A stretch of 64,000 nucleotides of DNA, taken from Citricoccus alkalitolerans (GTDB lineage Bacteria; Actinomycetota; Actinomycetes; Actinomycetales; Micrococcaceae). Below are positions 7,468 through 16,161 of the stretch, one piece after another. Within the stretch, counting starts at the first letter, position 1. Each line of letters starts with the position of its first letter. The position numbers and the translations under genes were made by a program. Below the pieces are notes generated by a model. The model did not search any database, was not told the DNA's origin, and worked only from the letters and a program-made list of their open reading frames with translations. The stretch covers positions 1,488,001 to 1,552,000 of the forward strand of contig NZ_BAAALH010000002.1 in the NCBI RefSeq assembly GCF_039528175.1. Reading direction: 5' to 3'.

Positions 7468-9279
7468 TCACTGCCCGTTCAATGTCAGCGCGGCCACCAG
7501 CAGGGCCAGATGACTCAACGCCTGGGGAGTGTTCCCCAGGAACGAATCATCCGCCGGATCGATCATCTCGGTGTACAGGCCAACGTCGTTGGCCAGTGCC
7601 AGCATCGCGTCCATCTGCTCCCGGGCCTCGGTCCGCCGGCCGACCAGGGCGAGGGCCGCCGCGCACCAGAAGCCGCACGCAGTGAAGGTCCCCTCCTCCG
7701 CGTCCATCCCGCTGTACCGGAACAGCAGCGGTCCGCGGCCCAGCTCCTCACGGAGAGCATCGATGGTGGATGACATCCGTGGGCCGGTGTCGAACCCGCT
7801 GATCGTGTGCAGCAGGACGGAGGCGTCCAGTTCCTCGCTCCCGCGGTACCAGACGTAGGCACCGCGCTCCTCGGACCAACCGTGCTCCTCGATCCAGGCC
7901 CGGATCCGGTCGCGCTCGTCTCGCCACCGGTCGTCGGTCCCTGGCAGGTGGCCGCGCTCGGCGAGGGCGATGGCCCGGTCCAGAGCCACCCAGCAGCCCA
8001 TCTTCGAGCTGGTGTAGTGCCGGTGCTCGGGCAGTTCCCACATGCCGGCGTCGGGCCGGATCCAGAGGTCGCACACGGCGTCCGCCAGCCCGGACAGCAT
8101 CCGGGCCGTCTCGGCGTCCAGCACATTGCCGCCGTCCACGTACAGGGTCGCCATGTCGAAGATGTCCCCGTAGACGCCGAGCTGCAACTGGTCTGCGGCG
8201 TCGTTGCCGGCCACCACGGGGCCGATGCCGCGCCATCCGGGCACCTCCAGCTCCGTGGTAACGGCCTCGGGGACGTGCCCGTTGAGCCGATTCAACACGT
8301 GCAACCGGGGCTGCTGCTGCCGCGCCAGCCGCAGCAGCCAGGAGACGGCGGCGTGCACGTCCTCCTGCTCGTCCAGCCTCAGGAGCGCGTGCAGCGTGTA
8401 GGTGGCATCACGGATCCAGGCGAAGCGATAGTCGTAGTTCTTGGTGCCCTCGCGATTCTCCGGCAGGGACGTGGTGGCGGCCGCCGCGATGGACCCCGAG
8501 GGGTCGTGCTCAAGCAGCTTCAGCACCAGCGCGCTGCGGCGCACCTCATCCCCATAGGGCCCGTCGTACTCCAGCAGGTCGGTCCAGCGCCGCCACAGGT
8601 CCACGCTGAGGTCCACGTTGCGGCGGATCGCGTGGGTCGCCGGCAACCGCAGCGGCTCCGCCGAGGTCCCGACGACGGCCAGCAGGTGCTCGGTCGCCTC
8701 ACCCGAGGCGAACCGACCGGAGATGGCCTGCGGGCCGGCGTCGTGCACGCCGATGTTCTCGCCGCGCACCGCGAGGGAGACCTCGCCCACGCGGACTACC
8801 GGACCCTGGTCCGTCTGCTGGACCCACGGGGAAGCGGTGTTCAGCATGGTCCCCGGGACCACGCGCCACCGCATCGGCACCTCGCCGGCGAGGCCCTCCA
8901 CACAGCGCGCGAGCTCTGTCCAGGGCAGGGCGCCGGTGGAGCCCATGTTCACGGAATCCGTGACCCGCACGGAGCCCACCGGGGTGCGGTAGGTCGTGCT
9001 GAGCACATTAGTGCCCTGGACGTACTGCCGATGGATCTGCAGTTCGGTGGTCACGTCCACGCCGGCAGCGGCGAGGGCCTCGCGGTCCGGGTGGAGTTCG
9101 ATGCAACCGCCGTGGTCCGCGTCCAGCAGCCGGGCGAAGACCGGGGAGGAATCCAGGTCCGGCACGGGGAACCAGTCCACGGAACCGTCATGCGCCACCA
9201 GGGCCACCGTCCGGCCGTTGCCGATCGCGGCATAGGAGCGAAGGTCGACATAGCCGTCCCGGCGGTCCTCCAGGTTCAT
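7468..9279 (-). CDS. Glycoside hydrolase family 15 protein (trehalase/glucoamylase-like)
   Basis: A 603-residue cytoplasmic GH15 protein. The N-terminal beta-sandwich (about 1-220) opens with the typical LRSYAAIGNGRTVALVAHDG and VDWFPVPDLDSSPVFARLLD. The (alpha/alpha)6 barrel carries NYDYRFAWIRDATYTL (281-296), the probable general-acid region GMWELPEHRHYTSSKMGCW (Glu415 or Glu418) and a C-terminal TEMIDP...LGNTPQALSHLAL with the likely base. Actinobacterial relatives include trehalases and glucoamylases, and the substrate is not decided here. The ATG at 9279 is preferred because GAGAGGGGA precedes it. An in-frame GTG at 9321 would add 14 residues and overlap the stop of the SDR gene. Either way the gene is coupled to the stress-type SDR upstream. 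Confidence 0.88.
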   Translation of the reverse strand: MNLEDRRDGYVDLRSYAAIGNGRTVALVAHDGSVDWFPVPDLDSSPVFARLLDADHGGCIELHPDREALAAAGVDVTTELQIHRQYVQGTNVLSTTYRTPVGSVRVTDSVNMGSTGALPWTELARCVEGLAGEVPMRWRVVPGTMLNTASPWVQQTDQGPVVRVGEVSLAVRGENIGVHDAGPQAISGRFASGEATEHLLAVVGTSAEPLRLPATHAIRRNVDLSVDLWRRWTDLLEYDGPYGDEVRRSALVLKLLEHDPSGSIAAAATTSLPENREGTKNYDYRFAWIRDATYTLHALLRLDEQEDVHAAVSWLLRLARQQQPRLHVLNRLNGHVPEAVTTELEVPGWRGIGPVVAGNDAADQLQLGVYGDIFDMATLYVDGGNVLDAETARMLSGLADAVCDLWIRPDAGMWELPEHRHYTSSKMGCWVALDRAIALAERGHLPGTDDRWRDERDRIRAWIEEHGWSEERGAYVWYRGSEELDASVLLHTISGFDTGPRMSSTIDALREELGRGPLLFRYSGMDAEEGTFTACGFWCAAALALVGRRTEAREQMDAMLALANDVGLYTEMIDPADDSFLGNTPQALSHLALLVAALTLNGQ

Positions 9280-9317
9280 GCGTCCCCTCTCAGCATCTCC
9301 ACTCTCAGCGTCCTCGC

Positions 9318-10196
9318 TCACAGCATCGGCGAGCCGCCCGTGACGGCCACGCGCGCCCCGGAGACATAGCTGCCGTCGTCGCTGGCCAGCATCACGTAGA
9401 CCGGGGCCAGCTCGGCCGGCTGGCCCGTGCGGCCGAGCGGCACCTGCTGGCCGAAGTCGTGCACCTGCTCCTCCGGCAGGGTGGCCGGGATCAGCGGAGT
9501 CCAGATCGGGCCCGGGGCGACCGAGTTCACGCGGATGCCCTTCGGTCCGAGCAGCTGCGCCAGGGAGGCGGAGAAGTTGGCGATGGCCGACTTGGTCGCC
9601 GCGTACGGCGCCAGGGTTGGGCTGGGAGAATCCGCGTTCACCGAGGAGGTGCCGATGATGGAGGCTCCGGGCTTCAGGTGCGGCAGCGCGGCCTTGGCCA
9701 GGTAGAAGTAGTGGCCCACGTTGAGACGGAACGTGTGGTCGAACTCCTCGTCCGAGATGTCCTCGAGGTTTTCGTGGCTCATCTGGAACGCGGCGTTGGC
9801 CACCAGTACGTCCAGGCGGCCGAACTCGTCGACGGCCCGCTGCACCACGCTGCGGCAGTGCGCTGGATCAGAGAGGTCGCCGGGGACCAGTACGGCACGG
9901 CGTCCGGCCTCTTCGACGTAGCGCGCGGTGTCCTGCGCGTCCTCGTCCTCATTGAGGTAGGCGATCAGGACGTCCGCGCCCTCGCGGGCGAAGGCGATGG
10001 CCACAGCGCGGCCGATCCCACTGTCCCCGCCGGTGATGATGGCGGCCCGTCCCTGAAGCTTGCCGGAGCCCCGATAGCTGGTCTCGCCGCAGTCCGGCAG
10101 CGGAGTCATCTGCGACTGCACGCCCGGCGGCTGCTGGTGCTGCGCGGGGATGTGCTCCGGGTAGCGGTCGGTGTTCGTCTCGGGTGCTGGAGTCAT
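9318..10196 (-). CDS. SDR family oxidoreductase, general-stress (YghA/GSP39) type
   Basis: A 292-residue short-chain dehydrogenase of the long-N-terminus subgroup. About 45 polar residues precede the Rossmann core and include the subgroup mark YPEHIPAQHQQPPGVQSQM. The NAD(P) motif is TGGDSGIGRA, followed by VANAAF. The catalytic triad is Ser (GTSSVN), Tyr and Lys (YAATKSA), and the C-terminal SPGARVAVTGG-like end (SYVSGARVAVTGGSPML) completes the fold. AGGAGA sits six bases before the ATG at 10196. Relatives reduce aldehydes or are general stress proteins; the substrate is unknown. It lies 71 bp downstream of the acyltransferase gene and immediately upstream of the GH15 gene, so the three may be one leftward transcription unit. 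Confidence 0.9.
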   Translation of the reverse strand: MTPAPETNTDRYPEHIPAQHQQPPGVQSQMTPLPDCGETSYRGSGKLQGRAAIITGGDSGIGRAVAIAFAREGADVLIAYLNEDEDAQDTARYVEEAGRRAVLVPGDLSDPAHCRSVVQRAVDEFGRLDVLVANAAFQMSHENLEDISDEEFDHTFRLNVGHYFYLAKAALPHLKPGASIIGTSSVNADSPSPTLAPYAATKSAIANFSASLAQLLGPKGIRVNSVAPGPIWTPLIPATLPEEQVHDFGQQVPLGRTGQPAELAPVYVMLASDDGSYVSGARVAVTGGSPML

Positions 10197-10267
10197 GGTG
10201 TTCTCCTGTCGTCGATCACGTGCAGCCCACTGTAGCGAGCACTCCGGACGTGAACCACCGGTGGCGG

Positions 10268-11482
10268 TCACGGCCCTATGACGGGCACCGCCGAGTCCTG
10301 GTGGTCCGAGGGGGTGGGAACGCTGGTCGTGGCCGATGAGCTCGTCGAGGCTGGCGAGGCCGGGGACGCAGGGCTTTGGCGCAACGATCCCGGCCACCAT
10401 CGCGGTGCCGACCACCGCCGCAGCGCCGCTGGTGTCTCCAGCAGCCAGGTGCCCCGGGCGGCCCGGCCCAGCAGCAGTCCCGCGCCGATCGCGGTGAGCG
10501 CCACGGCGAGCACCGTCCACGCCGCCCAGGGGGCCGTGAGCAGGGGGGAGCCGGTCAGGTAGAGCACGCAGGTCAAGGCGACCACGATCGTGGTGTGGGA
10601 GAGGTACACCTCCAGCGTGTGCCGGCCCAGGAACGCCAGCGCGTGGGCCGCCGGGCGAATCCGCTGCAGGGACACGGCGAGGGCGATCCCGCCGAGCACC
10701 CCGCAGACCTGGCACAGGAACACGACGCCCGGCTGCTCCCGCTGGTCCTCGAGCAGCCCGAACCAGGCGAAGGCCACGAACCAGCCGACCGCGACGGCGG
10801 CCCACACGGTCTGGGGGACCCGGGCGACGCCGTCGCGCACCCAGGAGCTGCCGCGCGCGGCGGCGATGAAGAAGAGGAAATACGTGGGGGCCTCATAGAG
10901 GCCGGTACCCACCAGGTGCCGCAGTTCACCGCCCTCCAGCCCCGTGGAACCCGGCCAGACCACGCCGGACCACACCATGGACAGCGCCGCGGCCGAGCCG
11001 ATCATCCACCCGGTGGGGATCGTCCGCAGGAGGCGGCCGGCGAGCAGGAACAGCACCAGGGCCCACAGGAACCACAGTTCGGCGTTGGCGCGCAGCGGTG
11101 ACCACGCCCAGGTCTCCAGCTGCGACCCCAGGTCCGTGTGCACCATGCCCGGCAGCAGGTGCCCGCCGATGATCCGGTAGGCGATCACAGGGATCTGCCA
11201 CAGCAGGAACACCCAGGCCAGCAGGGAGGCCTTGGTGCGGAGGAACTCGCCCCAGCCCGCGGTCAGCCACTTCGCGGCGAACAATCCGGACACGGCGAAG
11301 AACAGCGGCATGCGCAGGTCCTCGAACGCGGTGTTCAGGGCGCTGAACGCGGGAATCCGGTCCATGTCCGCCTGGCGCAGCCAGAGGCTGGTGTGCAGCA
11401 GGACCACCAGCAGGATCGAGATCCCCTTCGCGGTGTCCACCCACTGGGCACGCGCAGATTCGGCGTGCTGGGTGCGGTGCAT
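10268..11482 (-). CDS. Acyltransferase-3 family integral membrane protein
   Basis: A 404-residue membrane acyltransferase (OafA/Acyl_transf_3 fold) with about ten predicted transmembrane helices. It opens with the family signature WVDTAKGISILLVVLLHTSL (about 13-32) and the R-P-FF region (DLRMPLFFAVSGLFAAKW). Later come NAELWFLWALVLFLLAGRLL and GRHTLEVYLSHTTIVVAL. Family members O-acylate sugars or lipids at the membrane. AGAAGAGA lies upstream of the ATG at 11482. A longer reading frame extends to 11659 but runs into the TPP riboswitch on the other strand and has no start signal, so it is rejected. The gene is the intact paralogue of the pseudogene at 801-1615. Confidence 0.88.
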   Translation of the reverse strand: MHRTQHAESARAQWVDTAKGISILLVVLLHTSLWLRQADMDRIPAFSALNTAFEDLRMPLFFAVSGLFAAKWLTAGWGEFLRTKASLLAWVFLLWQIPVIAYRIIGGHLLPGMVHTDLGSQLETWAWSPLRANAELWFLWALVLFLLAGRLLRTIPTGWMIGSAAALSMVWSGVVWPGSTGLEGGELRHLVGTGLYEAPTYFLFFIAAARGSSWVRDGVARVPQTVWAAVAVGWFVAFAWFGLLEDQREQPGVVFLCQVCGVLGGIALAVSLQRIRPAAHALAFLGRHTLEVYLSHTTIVVALTCVLYLTGSPLLTAPWAAWTVLAVALTAIGAGLLLGRAARGTWLLETPAALRRWSAPRWWPGSLRQSPASPASPASTSSSATTSVPTPSDHQDSAVPVIGP

Positions 11483-11575
11483 GGGATCTCTTCTGCTTTG
11501 GCGGTGCGGTGGAGGGGCTGGGCGGTGCGCAGCGGCCCACATTACCGTGTCCGGCTTCCACGGCGACGGCGGGGG

Positions 11576-11581
11576 TATGAT
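11576..11581 (+). promoter_or_regulatory. Putative -10 element of the thi operon
   Basis: TATGAT matches five of six positions of the sigma-70/SigA -10 consensus and lies 28 bases before the TPP aptamer, so the transcript would begin just ahead of the riboswitch. No convincing -35 element is visible at 16-18 bases upstream. Confidence 0.4.
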
Positions 11582-11608
11582 GGGGCACACGCTGATGAGA
11601 GTCAGCGC

Positions 11609-11690
11609 GTTCTGTGGGAGCCCCTCCGGGGCTGAGAGGGCCCGAGCGCCGACCACCATACCTGATGCGGGTCATGCCGCCGTAGGAAAG
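11609..11690 (+). promoter_or_regulatory. TPP riboswitch (THI element) of thiOSGF
   Basis: The conserved THI-box strings are in order: GGGGCTGAGAGGG (11628-11640), then after the variable P3 region ACCATACCTGATGCGGGTCATGCC (split 11653-11677) and CGTAGGAAAGGAC (11681-11693). The 3' end of the aptamer contains the GGAAAGG that is also the ribosome site of thiO, two to three bases before its ATG. TPP binding should stabilise P1 and hide this site, giving translational control. The aptamer class is certain from sequence; the mode of control is inferred from the overlap. Confidence 0.95.
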
Positions 11691-11693
11691 GAC

Positions 11694-13010
11694 ATGTGGG
11701 TGACTTCTGCGCATCGTCCTGGCCGTCCACGCCCTGGGGCCGTCGATGTCGCCATCGTGGGCGCTGGGCTGATTGGCTTGGCCACCGCGTGGGAGCTGCG
11801 CCGCCGCGGTCGCTCCGTCGCGTTGATCGACCCGGCTCCGGGAGCGGGGGCGTCGCGGGCGGCCGCCGGAATGTTGGCTCCGGTCAGCGAAGTCCAGTAC
11901 CAGCAGGAATCTCTTTATTCCCTGATGAGTGCTTCGGCTGCGGAGTACCCGGTCTTCGCCGCGGCTGTCGAGCAGGCGGCCGGAGAATCCGTGGGATACC
12001 ACTCCACCGAGACCCTGGTCTGCGGCGTGGACTTCGCCGACCGGCAGGCTCTGGCGGACCTGCGTCAGTTGCAGCTACGTCAGGGCATGGAGGTAGAGCC
12101 ACTGGCGCTCCGTACGGCCCGCTCCCTCGAACCGGCGCTGACGCCGCGACTGTCGGCGGTGTACCGCATCCCCTCCGACCACCAGATTGACCCAAGACGA
12201 CTGGTGACTGGATTACTGGCAATCCTGGTCGAACCAGAGGTGGACCCTCGGCGCCCCGCTGGTGCCGTGGACGGTGGGCCGGTGCGCCTTGTCTGCGAGC
12301 ATGCGAGGGCGCTGCGTCGGGACAGACGCGGAGCAGTGACCGGCGTCGCCCTGGCCGACGGGCAGGACGTGGTTGCGGCCCAGACGATCTTGGCCCCGGG
12401 CCTGGGAACCCGTGAGCTGAACGGCCTGCCCGCTACCTGCCGGTTGCCGCTACGTCCGGTGCATGGCGACATCGTTCGCGCCCGCCTTCCCAGTGGCGCT
12501 CGGCGACTACTCGAACGCACCGTCCGGGGACTGGTCCACGGTGTGCCGGTCTACCTCGTCCCGCGCGCCGACGGCACCGTCGTGATCGGAGCCACCTCTC
12601 GCGAGGACGGCCTGGCCGGAGTCAACACCGGGGGCGTGTTTCGGCTGTTGCGCGACGCCCAGACTCTCGTGCCCAGCGTGGGTGACCTGGAACTGACAGA
12701 GGTCATGGCCCGAGCCCGGCCTGGCACTCCGGACGACATTCCCTATCTCGGCCGCATCCGTACGCCCGACGGGGACCCCGTCCCCGGCCTGGTGGTCTCG
12801 ACCGGTTATTTCCGCCACGGCGTGCTGCTCACCCCTTTGGCTGCTCGCCTCGCCGCTCAATTGGTCACCGGCGAGACGGGGACCGACCCGGACGCCGACG
12901 CCTCCCACCTGACCACCACCGATCCGCACCGCTTCGACGCGACGGACCTCGATCGGCGCACCGTCGAGGTCCGAGCATCCGCGTCCGCATCCGAGTACAG
13001 GAGGACTTGA
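11694..13010 (+). CDS. thiO: Glycine oxidase ThiO
   Basis: A 438-residue FAD-dependent D-amino-acid-oxidase-fold enzyme. It should oxidise glycine to the dehydroglycine used by ThiG to build the thiazole ring of thiamine. The ADP-binding motif is IVGAGLIGLATAWELRRRG (21-39), followed by the DAO marks SRAAAGMLAPVSE and, near the C-terminus, RPGTPDDIPYLGRI and STGYFRHGVLLTPLAARL. It is longer than typical ThiO (about 370 residues) because of an Arg/Asp-rich insert near residues 185-225 and a C-terminal tail of about 30 residues. The ATG at 11694 directly follows the riboswitch, which carries its ribosome site. Its stop overlaps the thiS start by one base. Confidence 0.93.
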   Translation: MWVTSAHRPGRPRPGAVDVAIVGAGLIGLATAWELRRRGRSVALIDPAPGAGASRAAAGMLAPVSEVQYQQESLYSLMSASAAEYPVFAAAVEQAAGESVGYHSTETLVCGVDFADRQALADLRQLQLRQGMEVEPLALRTARSLEPALTPRLSAVYRIPSDHQIDPRRLVTGLLAILVEPEVDPRRPAGAVDGGPVRLVCEHARALRRDRRGAVTGVALADGQDVVAAQTILAPGLGTRELNGLPATCRLPLRPVHGDIVRARLPSGARRLLERTVRGLVHGVPVYLVPRADGTVVIGATSREDGLAGVNTGGVFRLLRDAQTLVPSVGDLELTEVMARARPGTPDDIPYLGRIRTPDGDPVPGLVVSTGYFRHGVLLTPLAARLAAQLVTGETGTDPDADASHLTTTDPHRFDATDLDRRTVEVRASASASEYRRT

Positions 13011-13249
13011 TGTCCGGCATCACCCTCAACGGCGCCCCGCACGCCGTACCTGAAGGCACGACCATCGTCGACCTTGTCGCCGAGGCCGTCGGCCGGCCCC
13101 TGGGCCCCGACGGCAACATGCTGGATGGGGGCCGCCTGGGCATGGCCGTGGCCGTGGACGCCGCAGTCGTCCCCCGCAGCCGCTGGCACCGCACACCCGT
13201 GGTGGAGGGCCAGAGCATCGAGATCATCACCGCCGTCCAAGGAGGCTGA
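13010..13249 (+). CDS. thiS: Sulfur carrier protein ThiS
   Basis: A 79-residue ubiquitin-like protein ending in the Gly-Gly tail (TAVQGG) that ThiF adenylates and that is then converted to the thiocarboxylate donating sulfur to ThiG. The start ATG at 13010 is set by AGGAGG five bases upstream; a TTG one codon earlier is ignored. It sits in the usual position between thiO and thiG, and its 3' end carries the AAGGAGG used by thiG. Confidence 0.95.
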   Translation: MSGITLNGAPHAVPEGTTIVDLVAEAVGRPLGPDGNMLDGGRLGMAVAVDAAVVPRSRWHRTPVVEGQSIEIITAVQGG

Positions 13250-13252
13250 GAC

Positions 13253-14089
13253 ATGACCACCATGCACCCGGACCCGCTCGTCCTCGACAGGGTAGAGCTG
13301 TCCTCCCGACTGATCATGGGCACCGGGGGCCTGAGCTCCCTGCACACGCTGGAGCAGGCCCTGCTCGCCTCCGGCACCGAGTTGACCACAGTGGCGCTGC
13401 GCCGTTATTCCCCCGGGCAGGGAAATTCGCTCTTCGCCCTGCTCCGGCGCCATGGCATCCGGATCCTGCCCAACACGGCCGGCTGCTACACCGCACGCGA
13501 CGCCCTGTTGACCGCCGAGCTGGGCCGGGAGGCGCTGGAGACCGACTGGGTCAAGCTCGAGGTCATCGCCGACGAGGAGACGCTGCTACCCGACGTCGTC
13601 GAACTGCTGGAGGCCACCGAGCAGCTGGTGTCCCGCGGCTTCAAGGTCTTCGCCTACACCTCCGACGACCCAGCTGTCGCCCGCCGCCTGGAGGACCTCG
13701 GCGCTGCCGCCGTCATGCCCCTGGGCGCGCCCATCGGCACCGGACTCGGCATCCTCAACCCGCACAACATCGAACTCATCGTCTCCCGCGCTCGCGTACC
13801 AGTGATCCTCGATGCCGGTATCGGGACCGCCTCCGAAGCCGCCTTCGCCATGGAACTCGGGTGCGACGCCGTGCTGCTGGCCAGCGCGGTGACCCGGGCC
13901 CAGGATCCTGTGGCCATGGCCACGGCGATGCGGCACGCCGTGGCCGCCGGACGGCTGGCCGCCGGTGCCGGGCGCATCCCCGCGCGCCGCCACGCCATCG
14001 CGTCCTCTCCCCTGGACGGACGGATCGATGCCAACGAGCCGGCGGATGTGCCGCGAGGGGACTGGATGCCCGTAGGGGAGCGCCGGTGA
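13253..14089 (+). CDS. thiG: Thiazole synthase ThiG
   Basis: A 278-residue (beta/alpha)8-barrel enzyme. It condenses dehydroglycine, 1-deoxyxylulose-5-phosphate and ThiS thiocarboxylate into the thiazole phosphate carboxylate. The N-terminal SRLIMGTGGLSSL, the Schiff-base lysine in WVKLEVI (Lys101), the phosphate-binding segment PLGAPIGTGLGI and the VPVILDAGIGTASEA block are all present. It is about 20 residues longer than many ThiG because of a C-terminal tail. The ribosome site AAGGAGG lies inside the end of thiS, and the stop overlaps the GTG of thiF by GTGA, so translation is coupled through the operon. Confidence 0.96.
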   Translation: MTTMHPDPLVLDRVELSSRLIMGTGGLSSLHTLEQALLASGTELTTVALRRYSPGQGNSLFALLRRHGIRILPNTAGCYTARDALLTAELGREALETDWVKLEVIADEETLLPDVVELLEATEQLVSRGFKVFAYTSDDPAVARRLEDLGAAAVMPLGAPIGTGLGILNPHNIELIVSRARVPVILDAGIGTASEAAFAMELGCDAVLLASAVTRAQDPVAMATAMRHAVAAGRLAAGAGRIPARRHAIASSPLDGRIDANEPADVPRGDWMPVGERR

Positions 14090-15270
14090 GCCGATTGCGC
14101 CCGCTCGTGGAGCCCGGGCCCGAGCTGACCCCGGAGGAGCTTGAGCGCTACGCCCGCCACTTGTCACTGCCCCAGGTCGGTGCCCTCGGTCAGCGGCGCT
14201 TGAAGAACGCCCGGGTCCTCGTTCTCGGGGCCGGAGGTCTGGGCACCCCGGCACTGCAGTACTTGGCCGCCGCCGGGGTCGGAATGTTGGGGGTCGTCGA
14301 CGACGACGTGGTCACGGTCTCCAACCTGCAACGCCAGGTGATCCACACGGTCGCCGACCTCGGACGGACCAAGACGGACTCCGCCGCCGACGCGGTTGCC
14401 CGGCTCAACCCGCTAGTGGTGGTCCGGACTCACCCCGTCCGACTCAACGTGGACAATGCCGTGGACCTGGTGGGCCAATACGACCTTGTACTGGACGGAG
14501 CAGACAACTTCGCCGCCCGCTACCTTGCCAGCGATGCGACGACCTTGACCGGACGCCCGTGCGTGTGGGGCTCGATCCAGCGCTTCCAGGGACAGGTCAG
14601 CGTCTTCTGGGCCGGGCACGGACCCACCTACCGGGACCTCTACCCCGAGGCGCCACCGCCCGGGGAGGTGCCCAGTTGCGCCGAGGGCGGTGTGGTGGGG
14701 ACTCTTCCAGCGATGATCGGCTCCATCATGGCCACCGAGGCCATCAAACTCATCACCGGTACCGGGGAACCCCTGATCGGACGCGTCCTGATGCACAACG
14801 CTCTGGAGATGACCTGGCGGGAACTCGGTCTGGCCCTGGACCCAGACGCCTCGCCGGTGACAGCCGTGGAGGACCCCGCACTCAGCTGCGAAGTGCCGGG
14901 CGACGCCCCGGCCGCCGCGCATGAGACACTCACGGCTCCCGAATTGGCGGCCCTGCTCGAGCGTCGGGAGCGCAAGCAGGCTTCCTTCACCTTGGTGGAT
15001 GTCCGTGAAGACTGGGAACGCGAGCTGGTCAGCATTCCGGGCGCGTTGCCCGTCCCTCTGCAGGACCTCCTCGACCGCGGGCCGGCCGCGCTGCCTGAGG
15101 GGTACTGCGGCACTGACCTCGTGCTGCACTGCAAGGCCAGGACACGCTCCGCCGCCGCCCTGGCCAGGCTGCGTCCGTACTTCGCCCAGCGGGAGGAGAA
15201 CGTGCGGCACCTCGAAGGCGGCGTGCTGGCGTGGGTGGCACAGGTCGAACCGGGAAAACCCACCTACTGA
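14086..15270 (+). CDS. thiF: ThiF/MoeB-type adenylyltransferase with C-terminal rhodanese domain
   Basis: A 394-residue two-domain protein. The E1-like domain (about 15-265) has the nucleotide-binding GAGGLGTPALQYLAAAGVG (48-66), DDDVVTVSNLQRQV (71-84) and KTDSAADAV. It should adenylate the ThiS C-terminus. The rhodanese domain (about 285-394) has an intact active-site cysteine in LHCKARTRSA (Cys349) and could supply persulfide sulfur. The first zinc-binding cysteine pair of classical MoeB (CYRC) is replaced by TYRDLYPE, as in actinobacterial MoeZ-like proteins. The operon position supports ThiF. MoeZ-like proteins can also serve molybdopterin or cysteine pathways, so dual use is possible. 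The GTG start overlaps thiG by four bases, with GTAGGGGAG upstream. Confidence 0.9.
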   Translation: MSRLRPLVEPGPELTPEELERYARHLSLPQVGALGQRRLKNARVLVLGAGGLGTPALQYLAAAGVGMLGVVDDDVVTVSNLQRQVIHTVADLGRTKTDSAADAVARLNPLVVVRTHPVRLNVDNAVDLVGQYDLVLDGADNFAARYLASDATTLTGRPCVWGSIQRFQGQVSVFWAGHGPTYRDLYPEAPPPGEVPSCAEGGVVGTLPAMIGSIMATEAIKLITGTGEPLIGRVLMHNALEMTWRELGLALDPDASPVTAVEDPALSCEVPGDAPAAAHETLTAPELAALLERRERKQASFTLVDVREDWERELVSIPGALPVPLQDLLDRGPAALPEGYCGTDLVLHCKARTRSAAALARLRPYFAQREENVRHLEGGVLAWVAQVEPGKPTY

Positions 15271-15345
15271 GCCAGCGCGGAAGCACCACATCCACAGACA
15301 CGTGCCACGGCAACCTCCGCGGCGCTGCCGACCTGACCGACCGGC

Positions 15346-16161
15346 CTACTCCGGCACCACGTGGTGCCGACCCACCGGGACCACCAGGGGACCGCCGGAC
15401 ACCGGGTCGTCGATGATCCGGCTGCGCAGCCCGAATACGTCCTGCACGCACTGCTCGGTGAGGACGGCGGAGGCCGGTCCTGCCGCGTAGACCCTGCCGC
15501 CTTCCAGTGCCACGAGCCGGTCGGAGTAGCGGGCGGCGAGGTTGAGGTCGTGCAGCACCATGACGATGGTGGTACCGCGGTCCCGGTTGAGGTCCGCGAG
15601 GAGGTCCAGCACCTCGATCTGATGGCTGACGTCGAGGAAGGTGGTGGGCTCGTCGAGCAGCAGCAGGCCCGTCTGCTGCGCCAGGACCATGGCGATCCAG
15701 ACCCGCTGGCGCTGGCCGCCGGAGAGCTCGTCCACCGGGCGATCGGCCAGGTCCGCGGTGGCGGTGGCGTCGAGGGCGTGGGCCACCGCGGAGTCGTCAG
15801 CGGCACTCCAAGCACGGAACATCCGCTGGTGCGGGTGCCGGCCGCGGCCCACCAGATCTGCCACGGTGATCCCGTCCGGGGAGACCGGGGACTGGGGCAG
15901 CAGGCCGAGCACCCGGGCCAGCTCCTTGGAGGGCATCGAGTGGACCGAACGGCCGTCGAGCAGCACCCGGCCGCCGGCAGGGGAGAGCAGCCGGGACAGG
16001 GTCCGCAGCAGGGTGGACTTGCCGGAGGCGTTGGCCCCCACGATCGACGTCACGGTTCCTGGTTGGATCTCCAGGTCGAGGCCGGAGAGCACGTGCCGCT
16101 CGCCGTAGCCGACGGCCAATCCCTCGGCCCGCAGTTCGTGGGTGCTGGTCAACGTCGTCAT
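15346..16161 (-). CDS. Iron-siderophore ABC transporter ATPase (FecE/FepC type)
   Basis: A 271-residue cytoplasmic ATPase powering the two permeases encoded upstream. Walker A is GANASGKST (42-50), then come the Q-loop LLPQ, the family-typical GRHPHQ, signature LSGGQRQRVWIAMVLAQ (146 on), Walker B LLLLDEPTTFLD and the H-loop VLHDLNLAARYSD. The ATG at 16161 has GGAGCC upstream and overlaps the preceding permease by four bases (ATGA), so it is the last gene of the leftward uptake operon. A longer frame to 17340 is a read-through of the permease region in another frame and is rejected. Confidence 0.95.
   Translation of the reverse strand: MTTLTSTHELRAEGLAVGYGERHVLSGLDLEIQPGTVTSIVGANASGKSTLLRTLSRLLSPAGGRVLLDGRSVHSMPSKELARVLGLLPQSPVSPDGITVADLVGRGRHPHQRMFRAWSAADDSAVAHALDATATADLADRPVDELSGGQRQRVWIAMVLAQQTGLLLLDEPTTFLDVSHQIEVLDLLADLNRDRGTTIVMVLHDLNLAARYSDRLVALEGGRVYAAGPASAVLTEQCVQDVFGLRSRIIDDPVSGGPLVVPVGRHHVVPE

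Noticed and set aside
10197..10805. N-terminal extension of the stress-type SDR frame
   Set aside because: The extra 203 codons overlap the acyltransferase gene in another frame and show no homology; AGGAGA before the ATG at 10196 marks the true start.
11483..11659. Upstream extension of the acyltransferase 10268-11482 over the riboswitch region
   Set aside because: The family N-terminus starts after the ATG at 11482; the extension reads antisense to the TPP aptamer.
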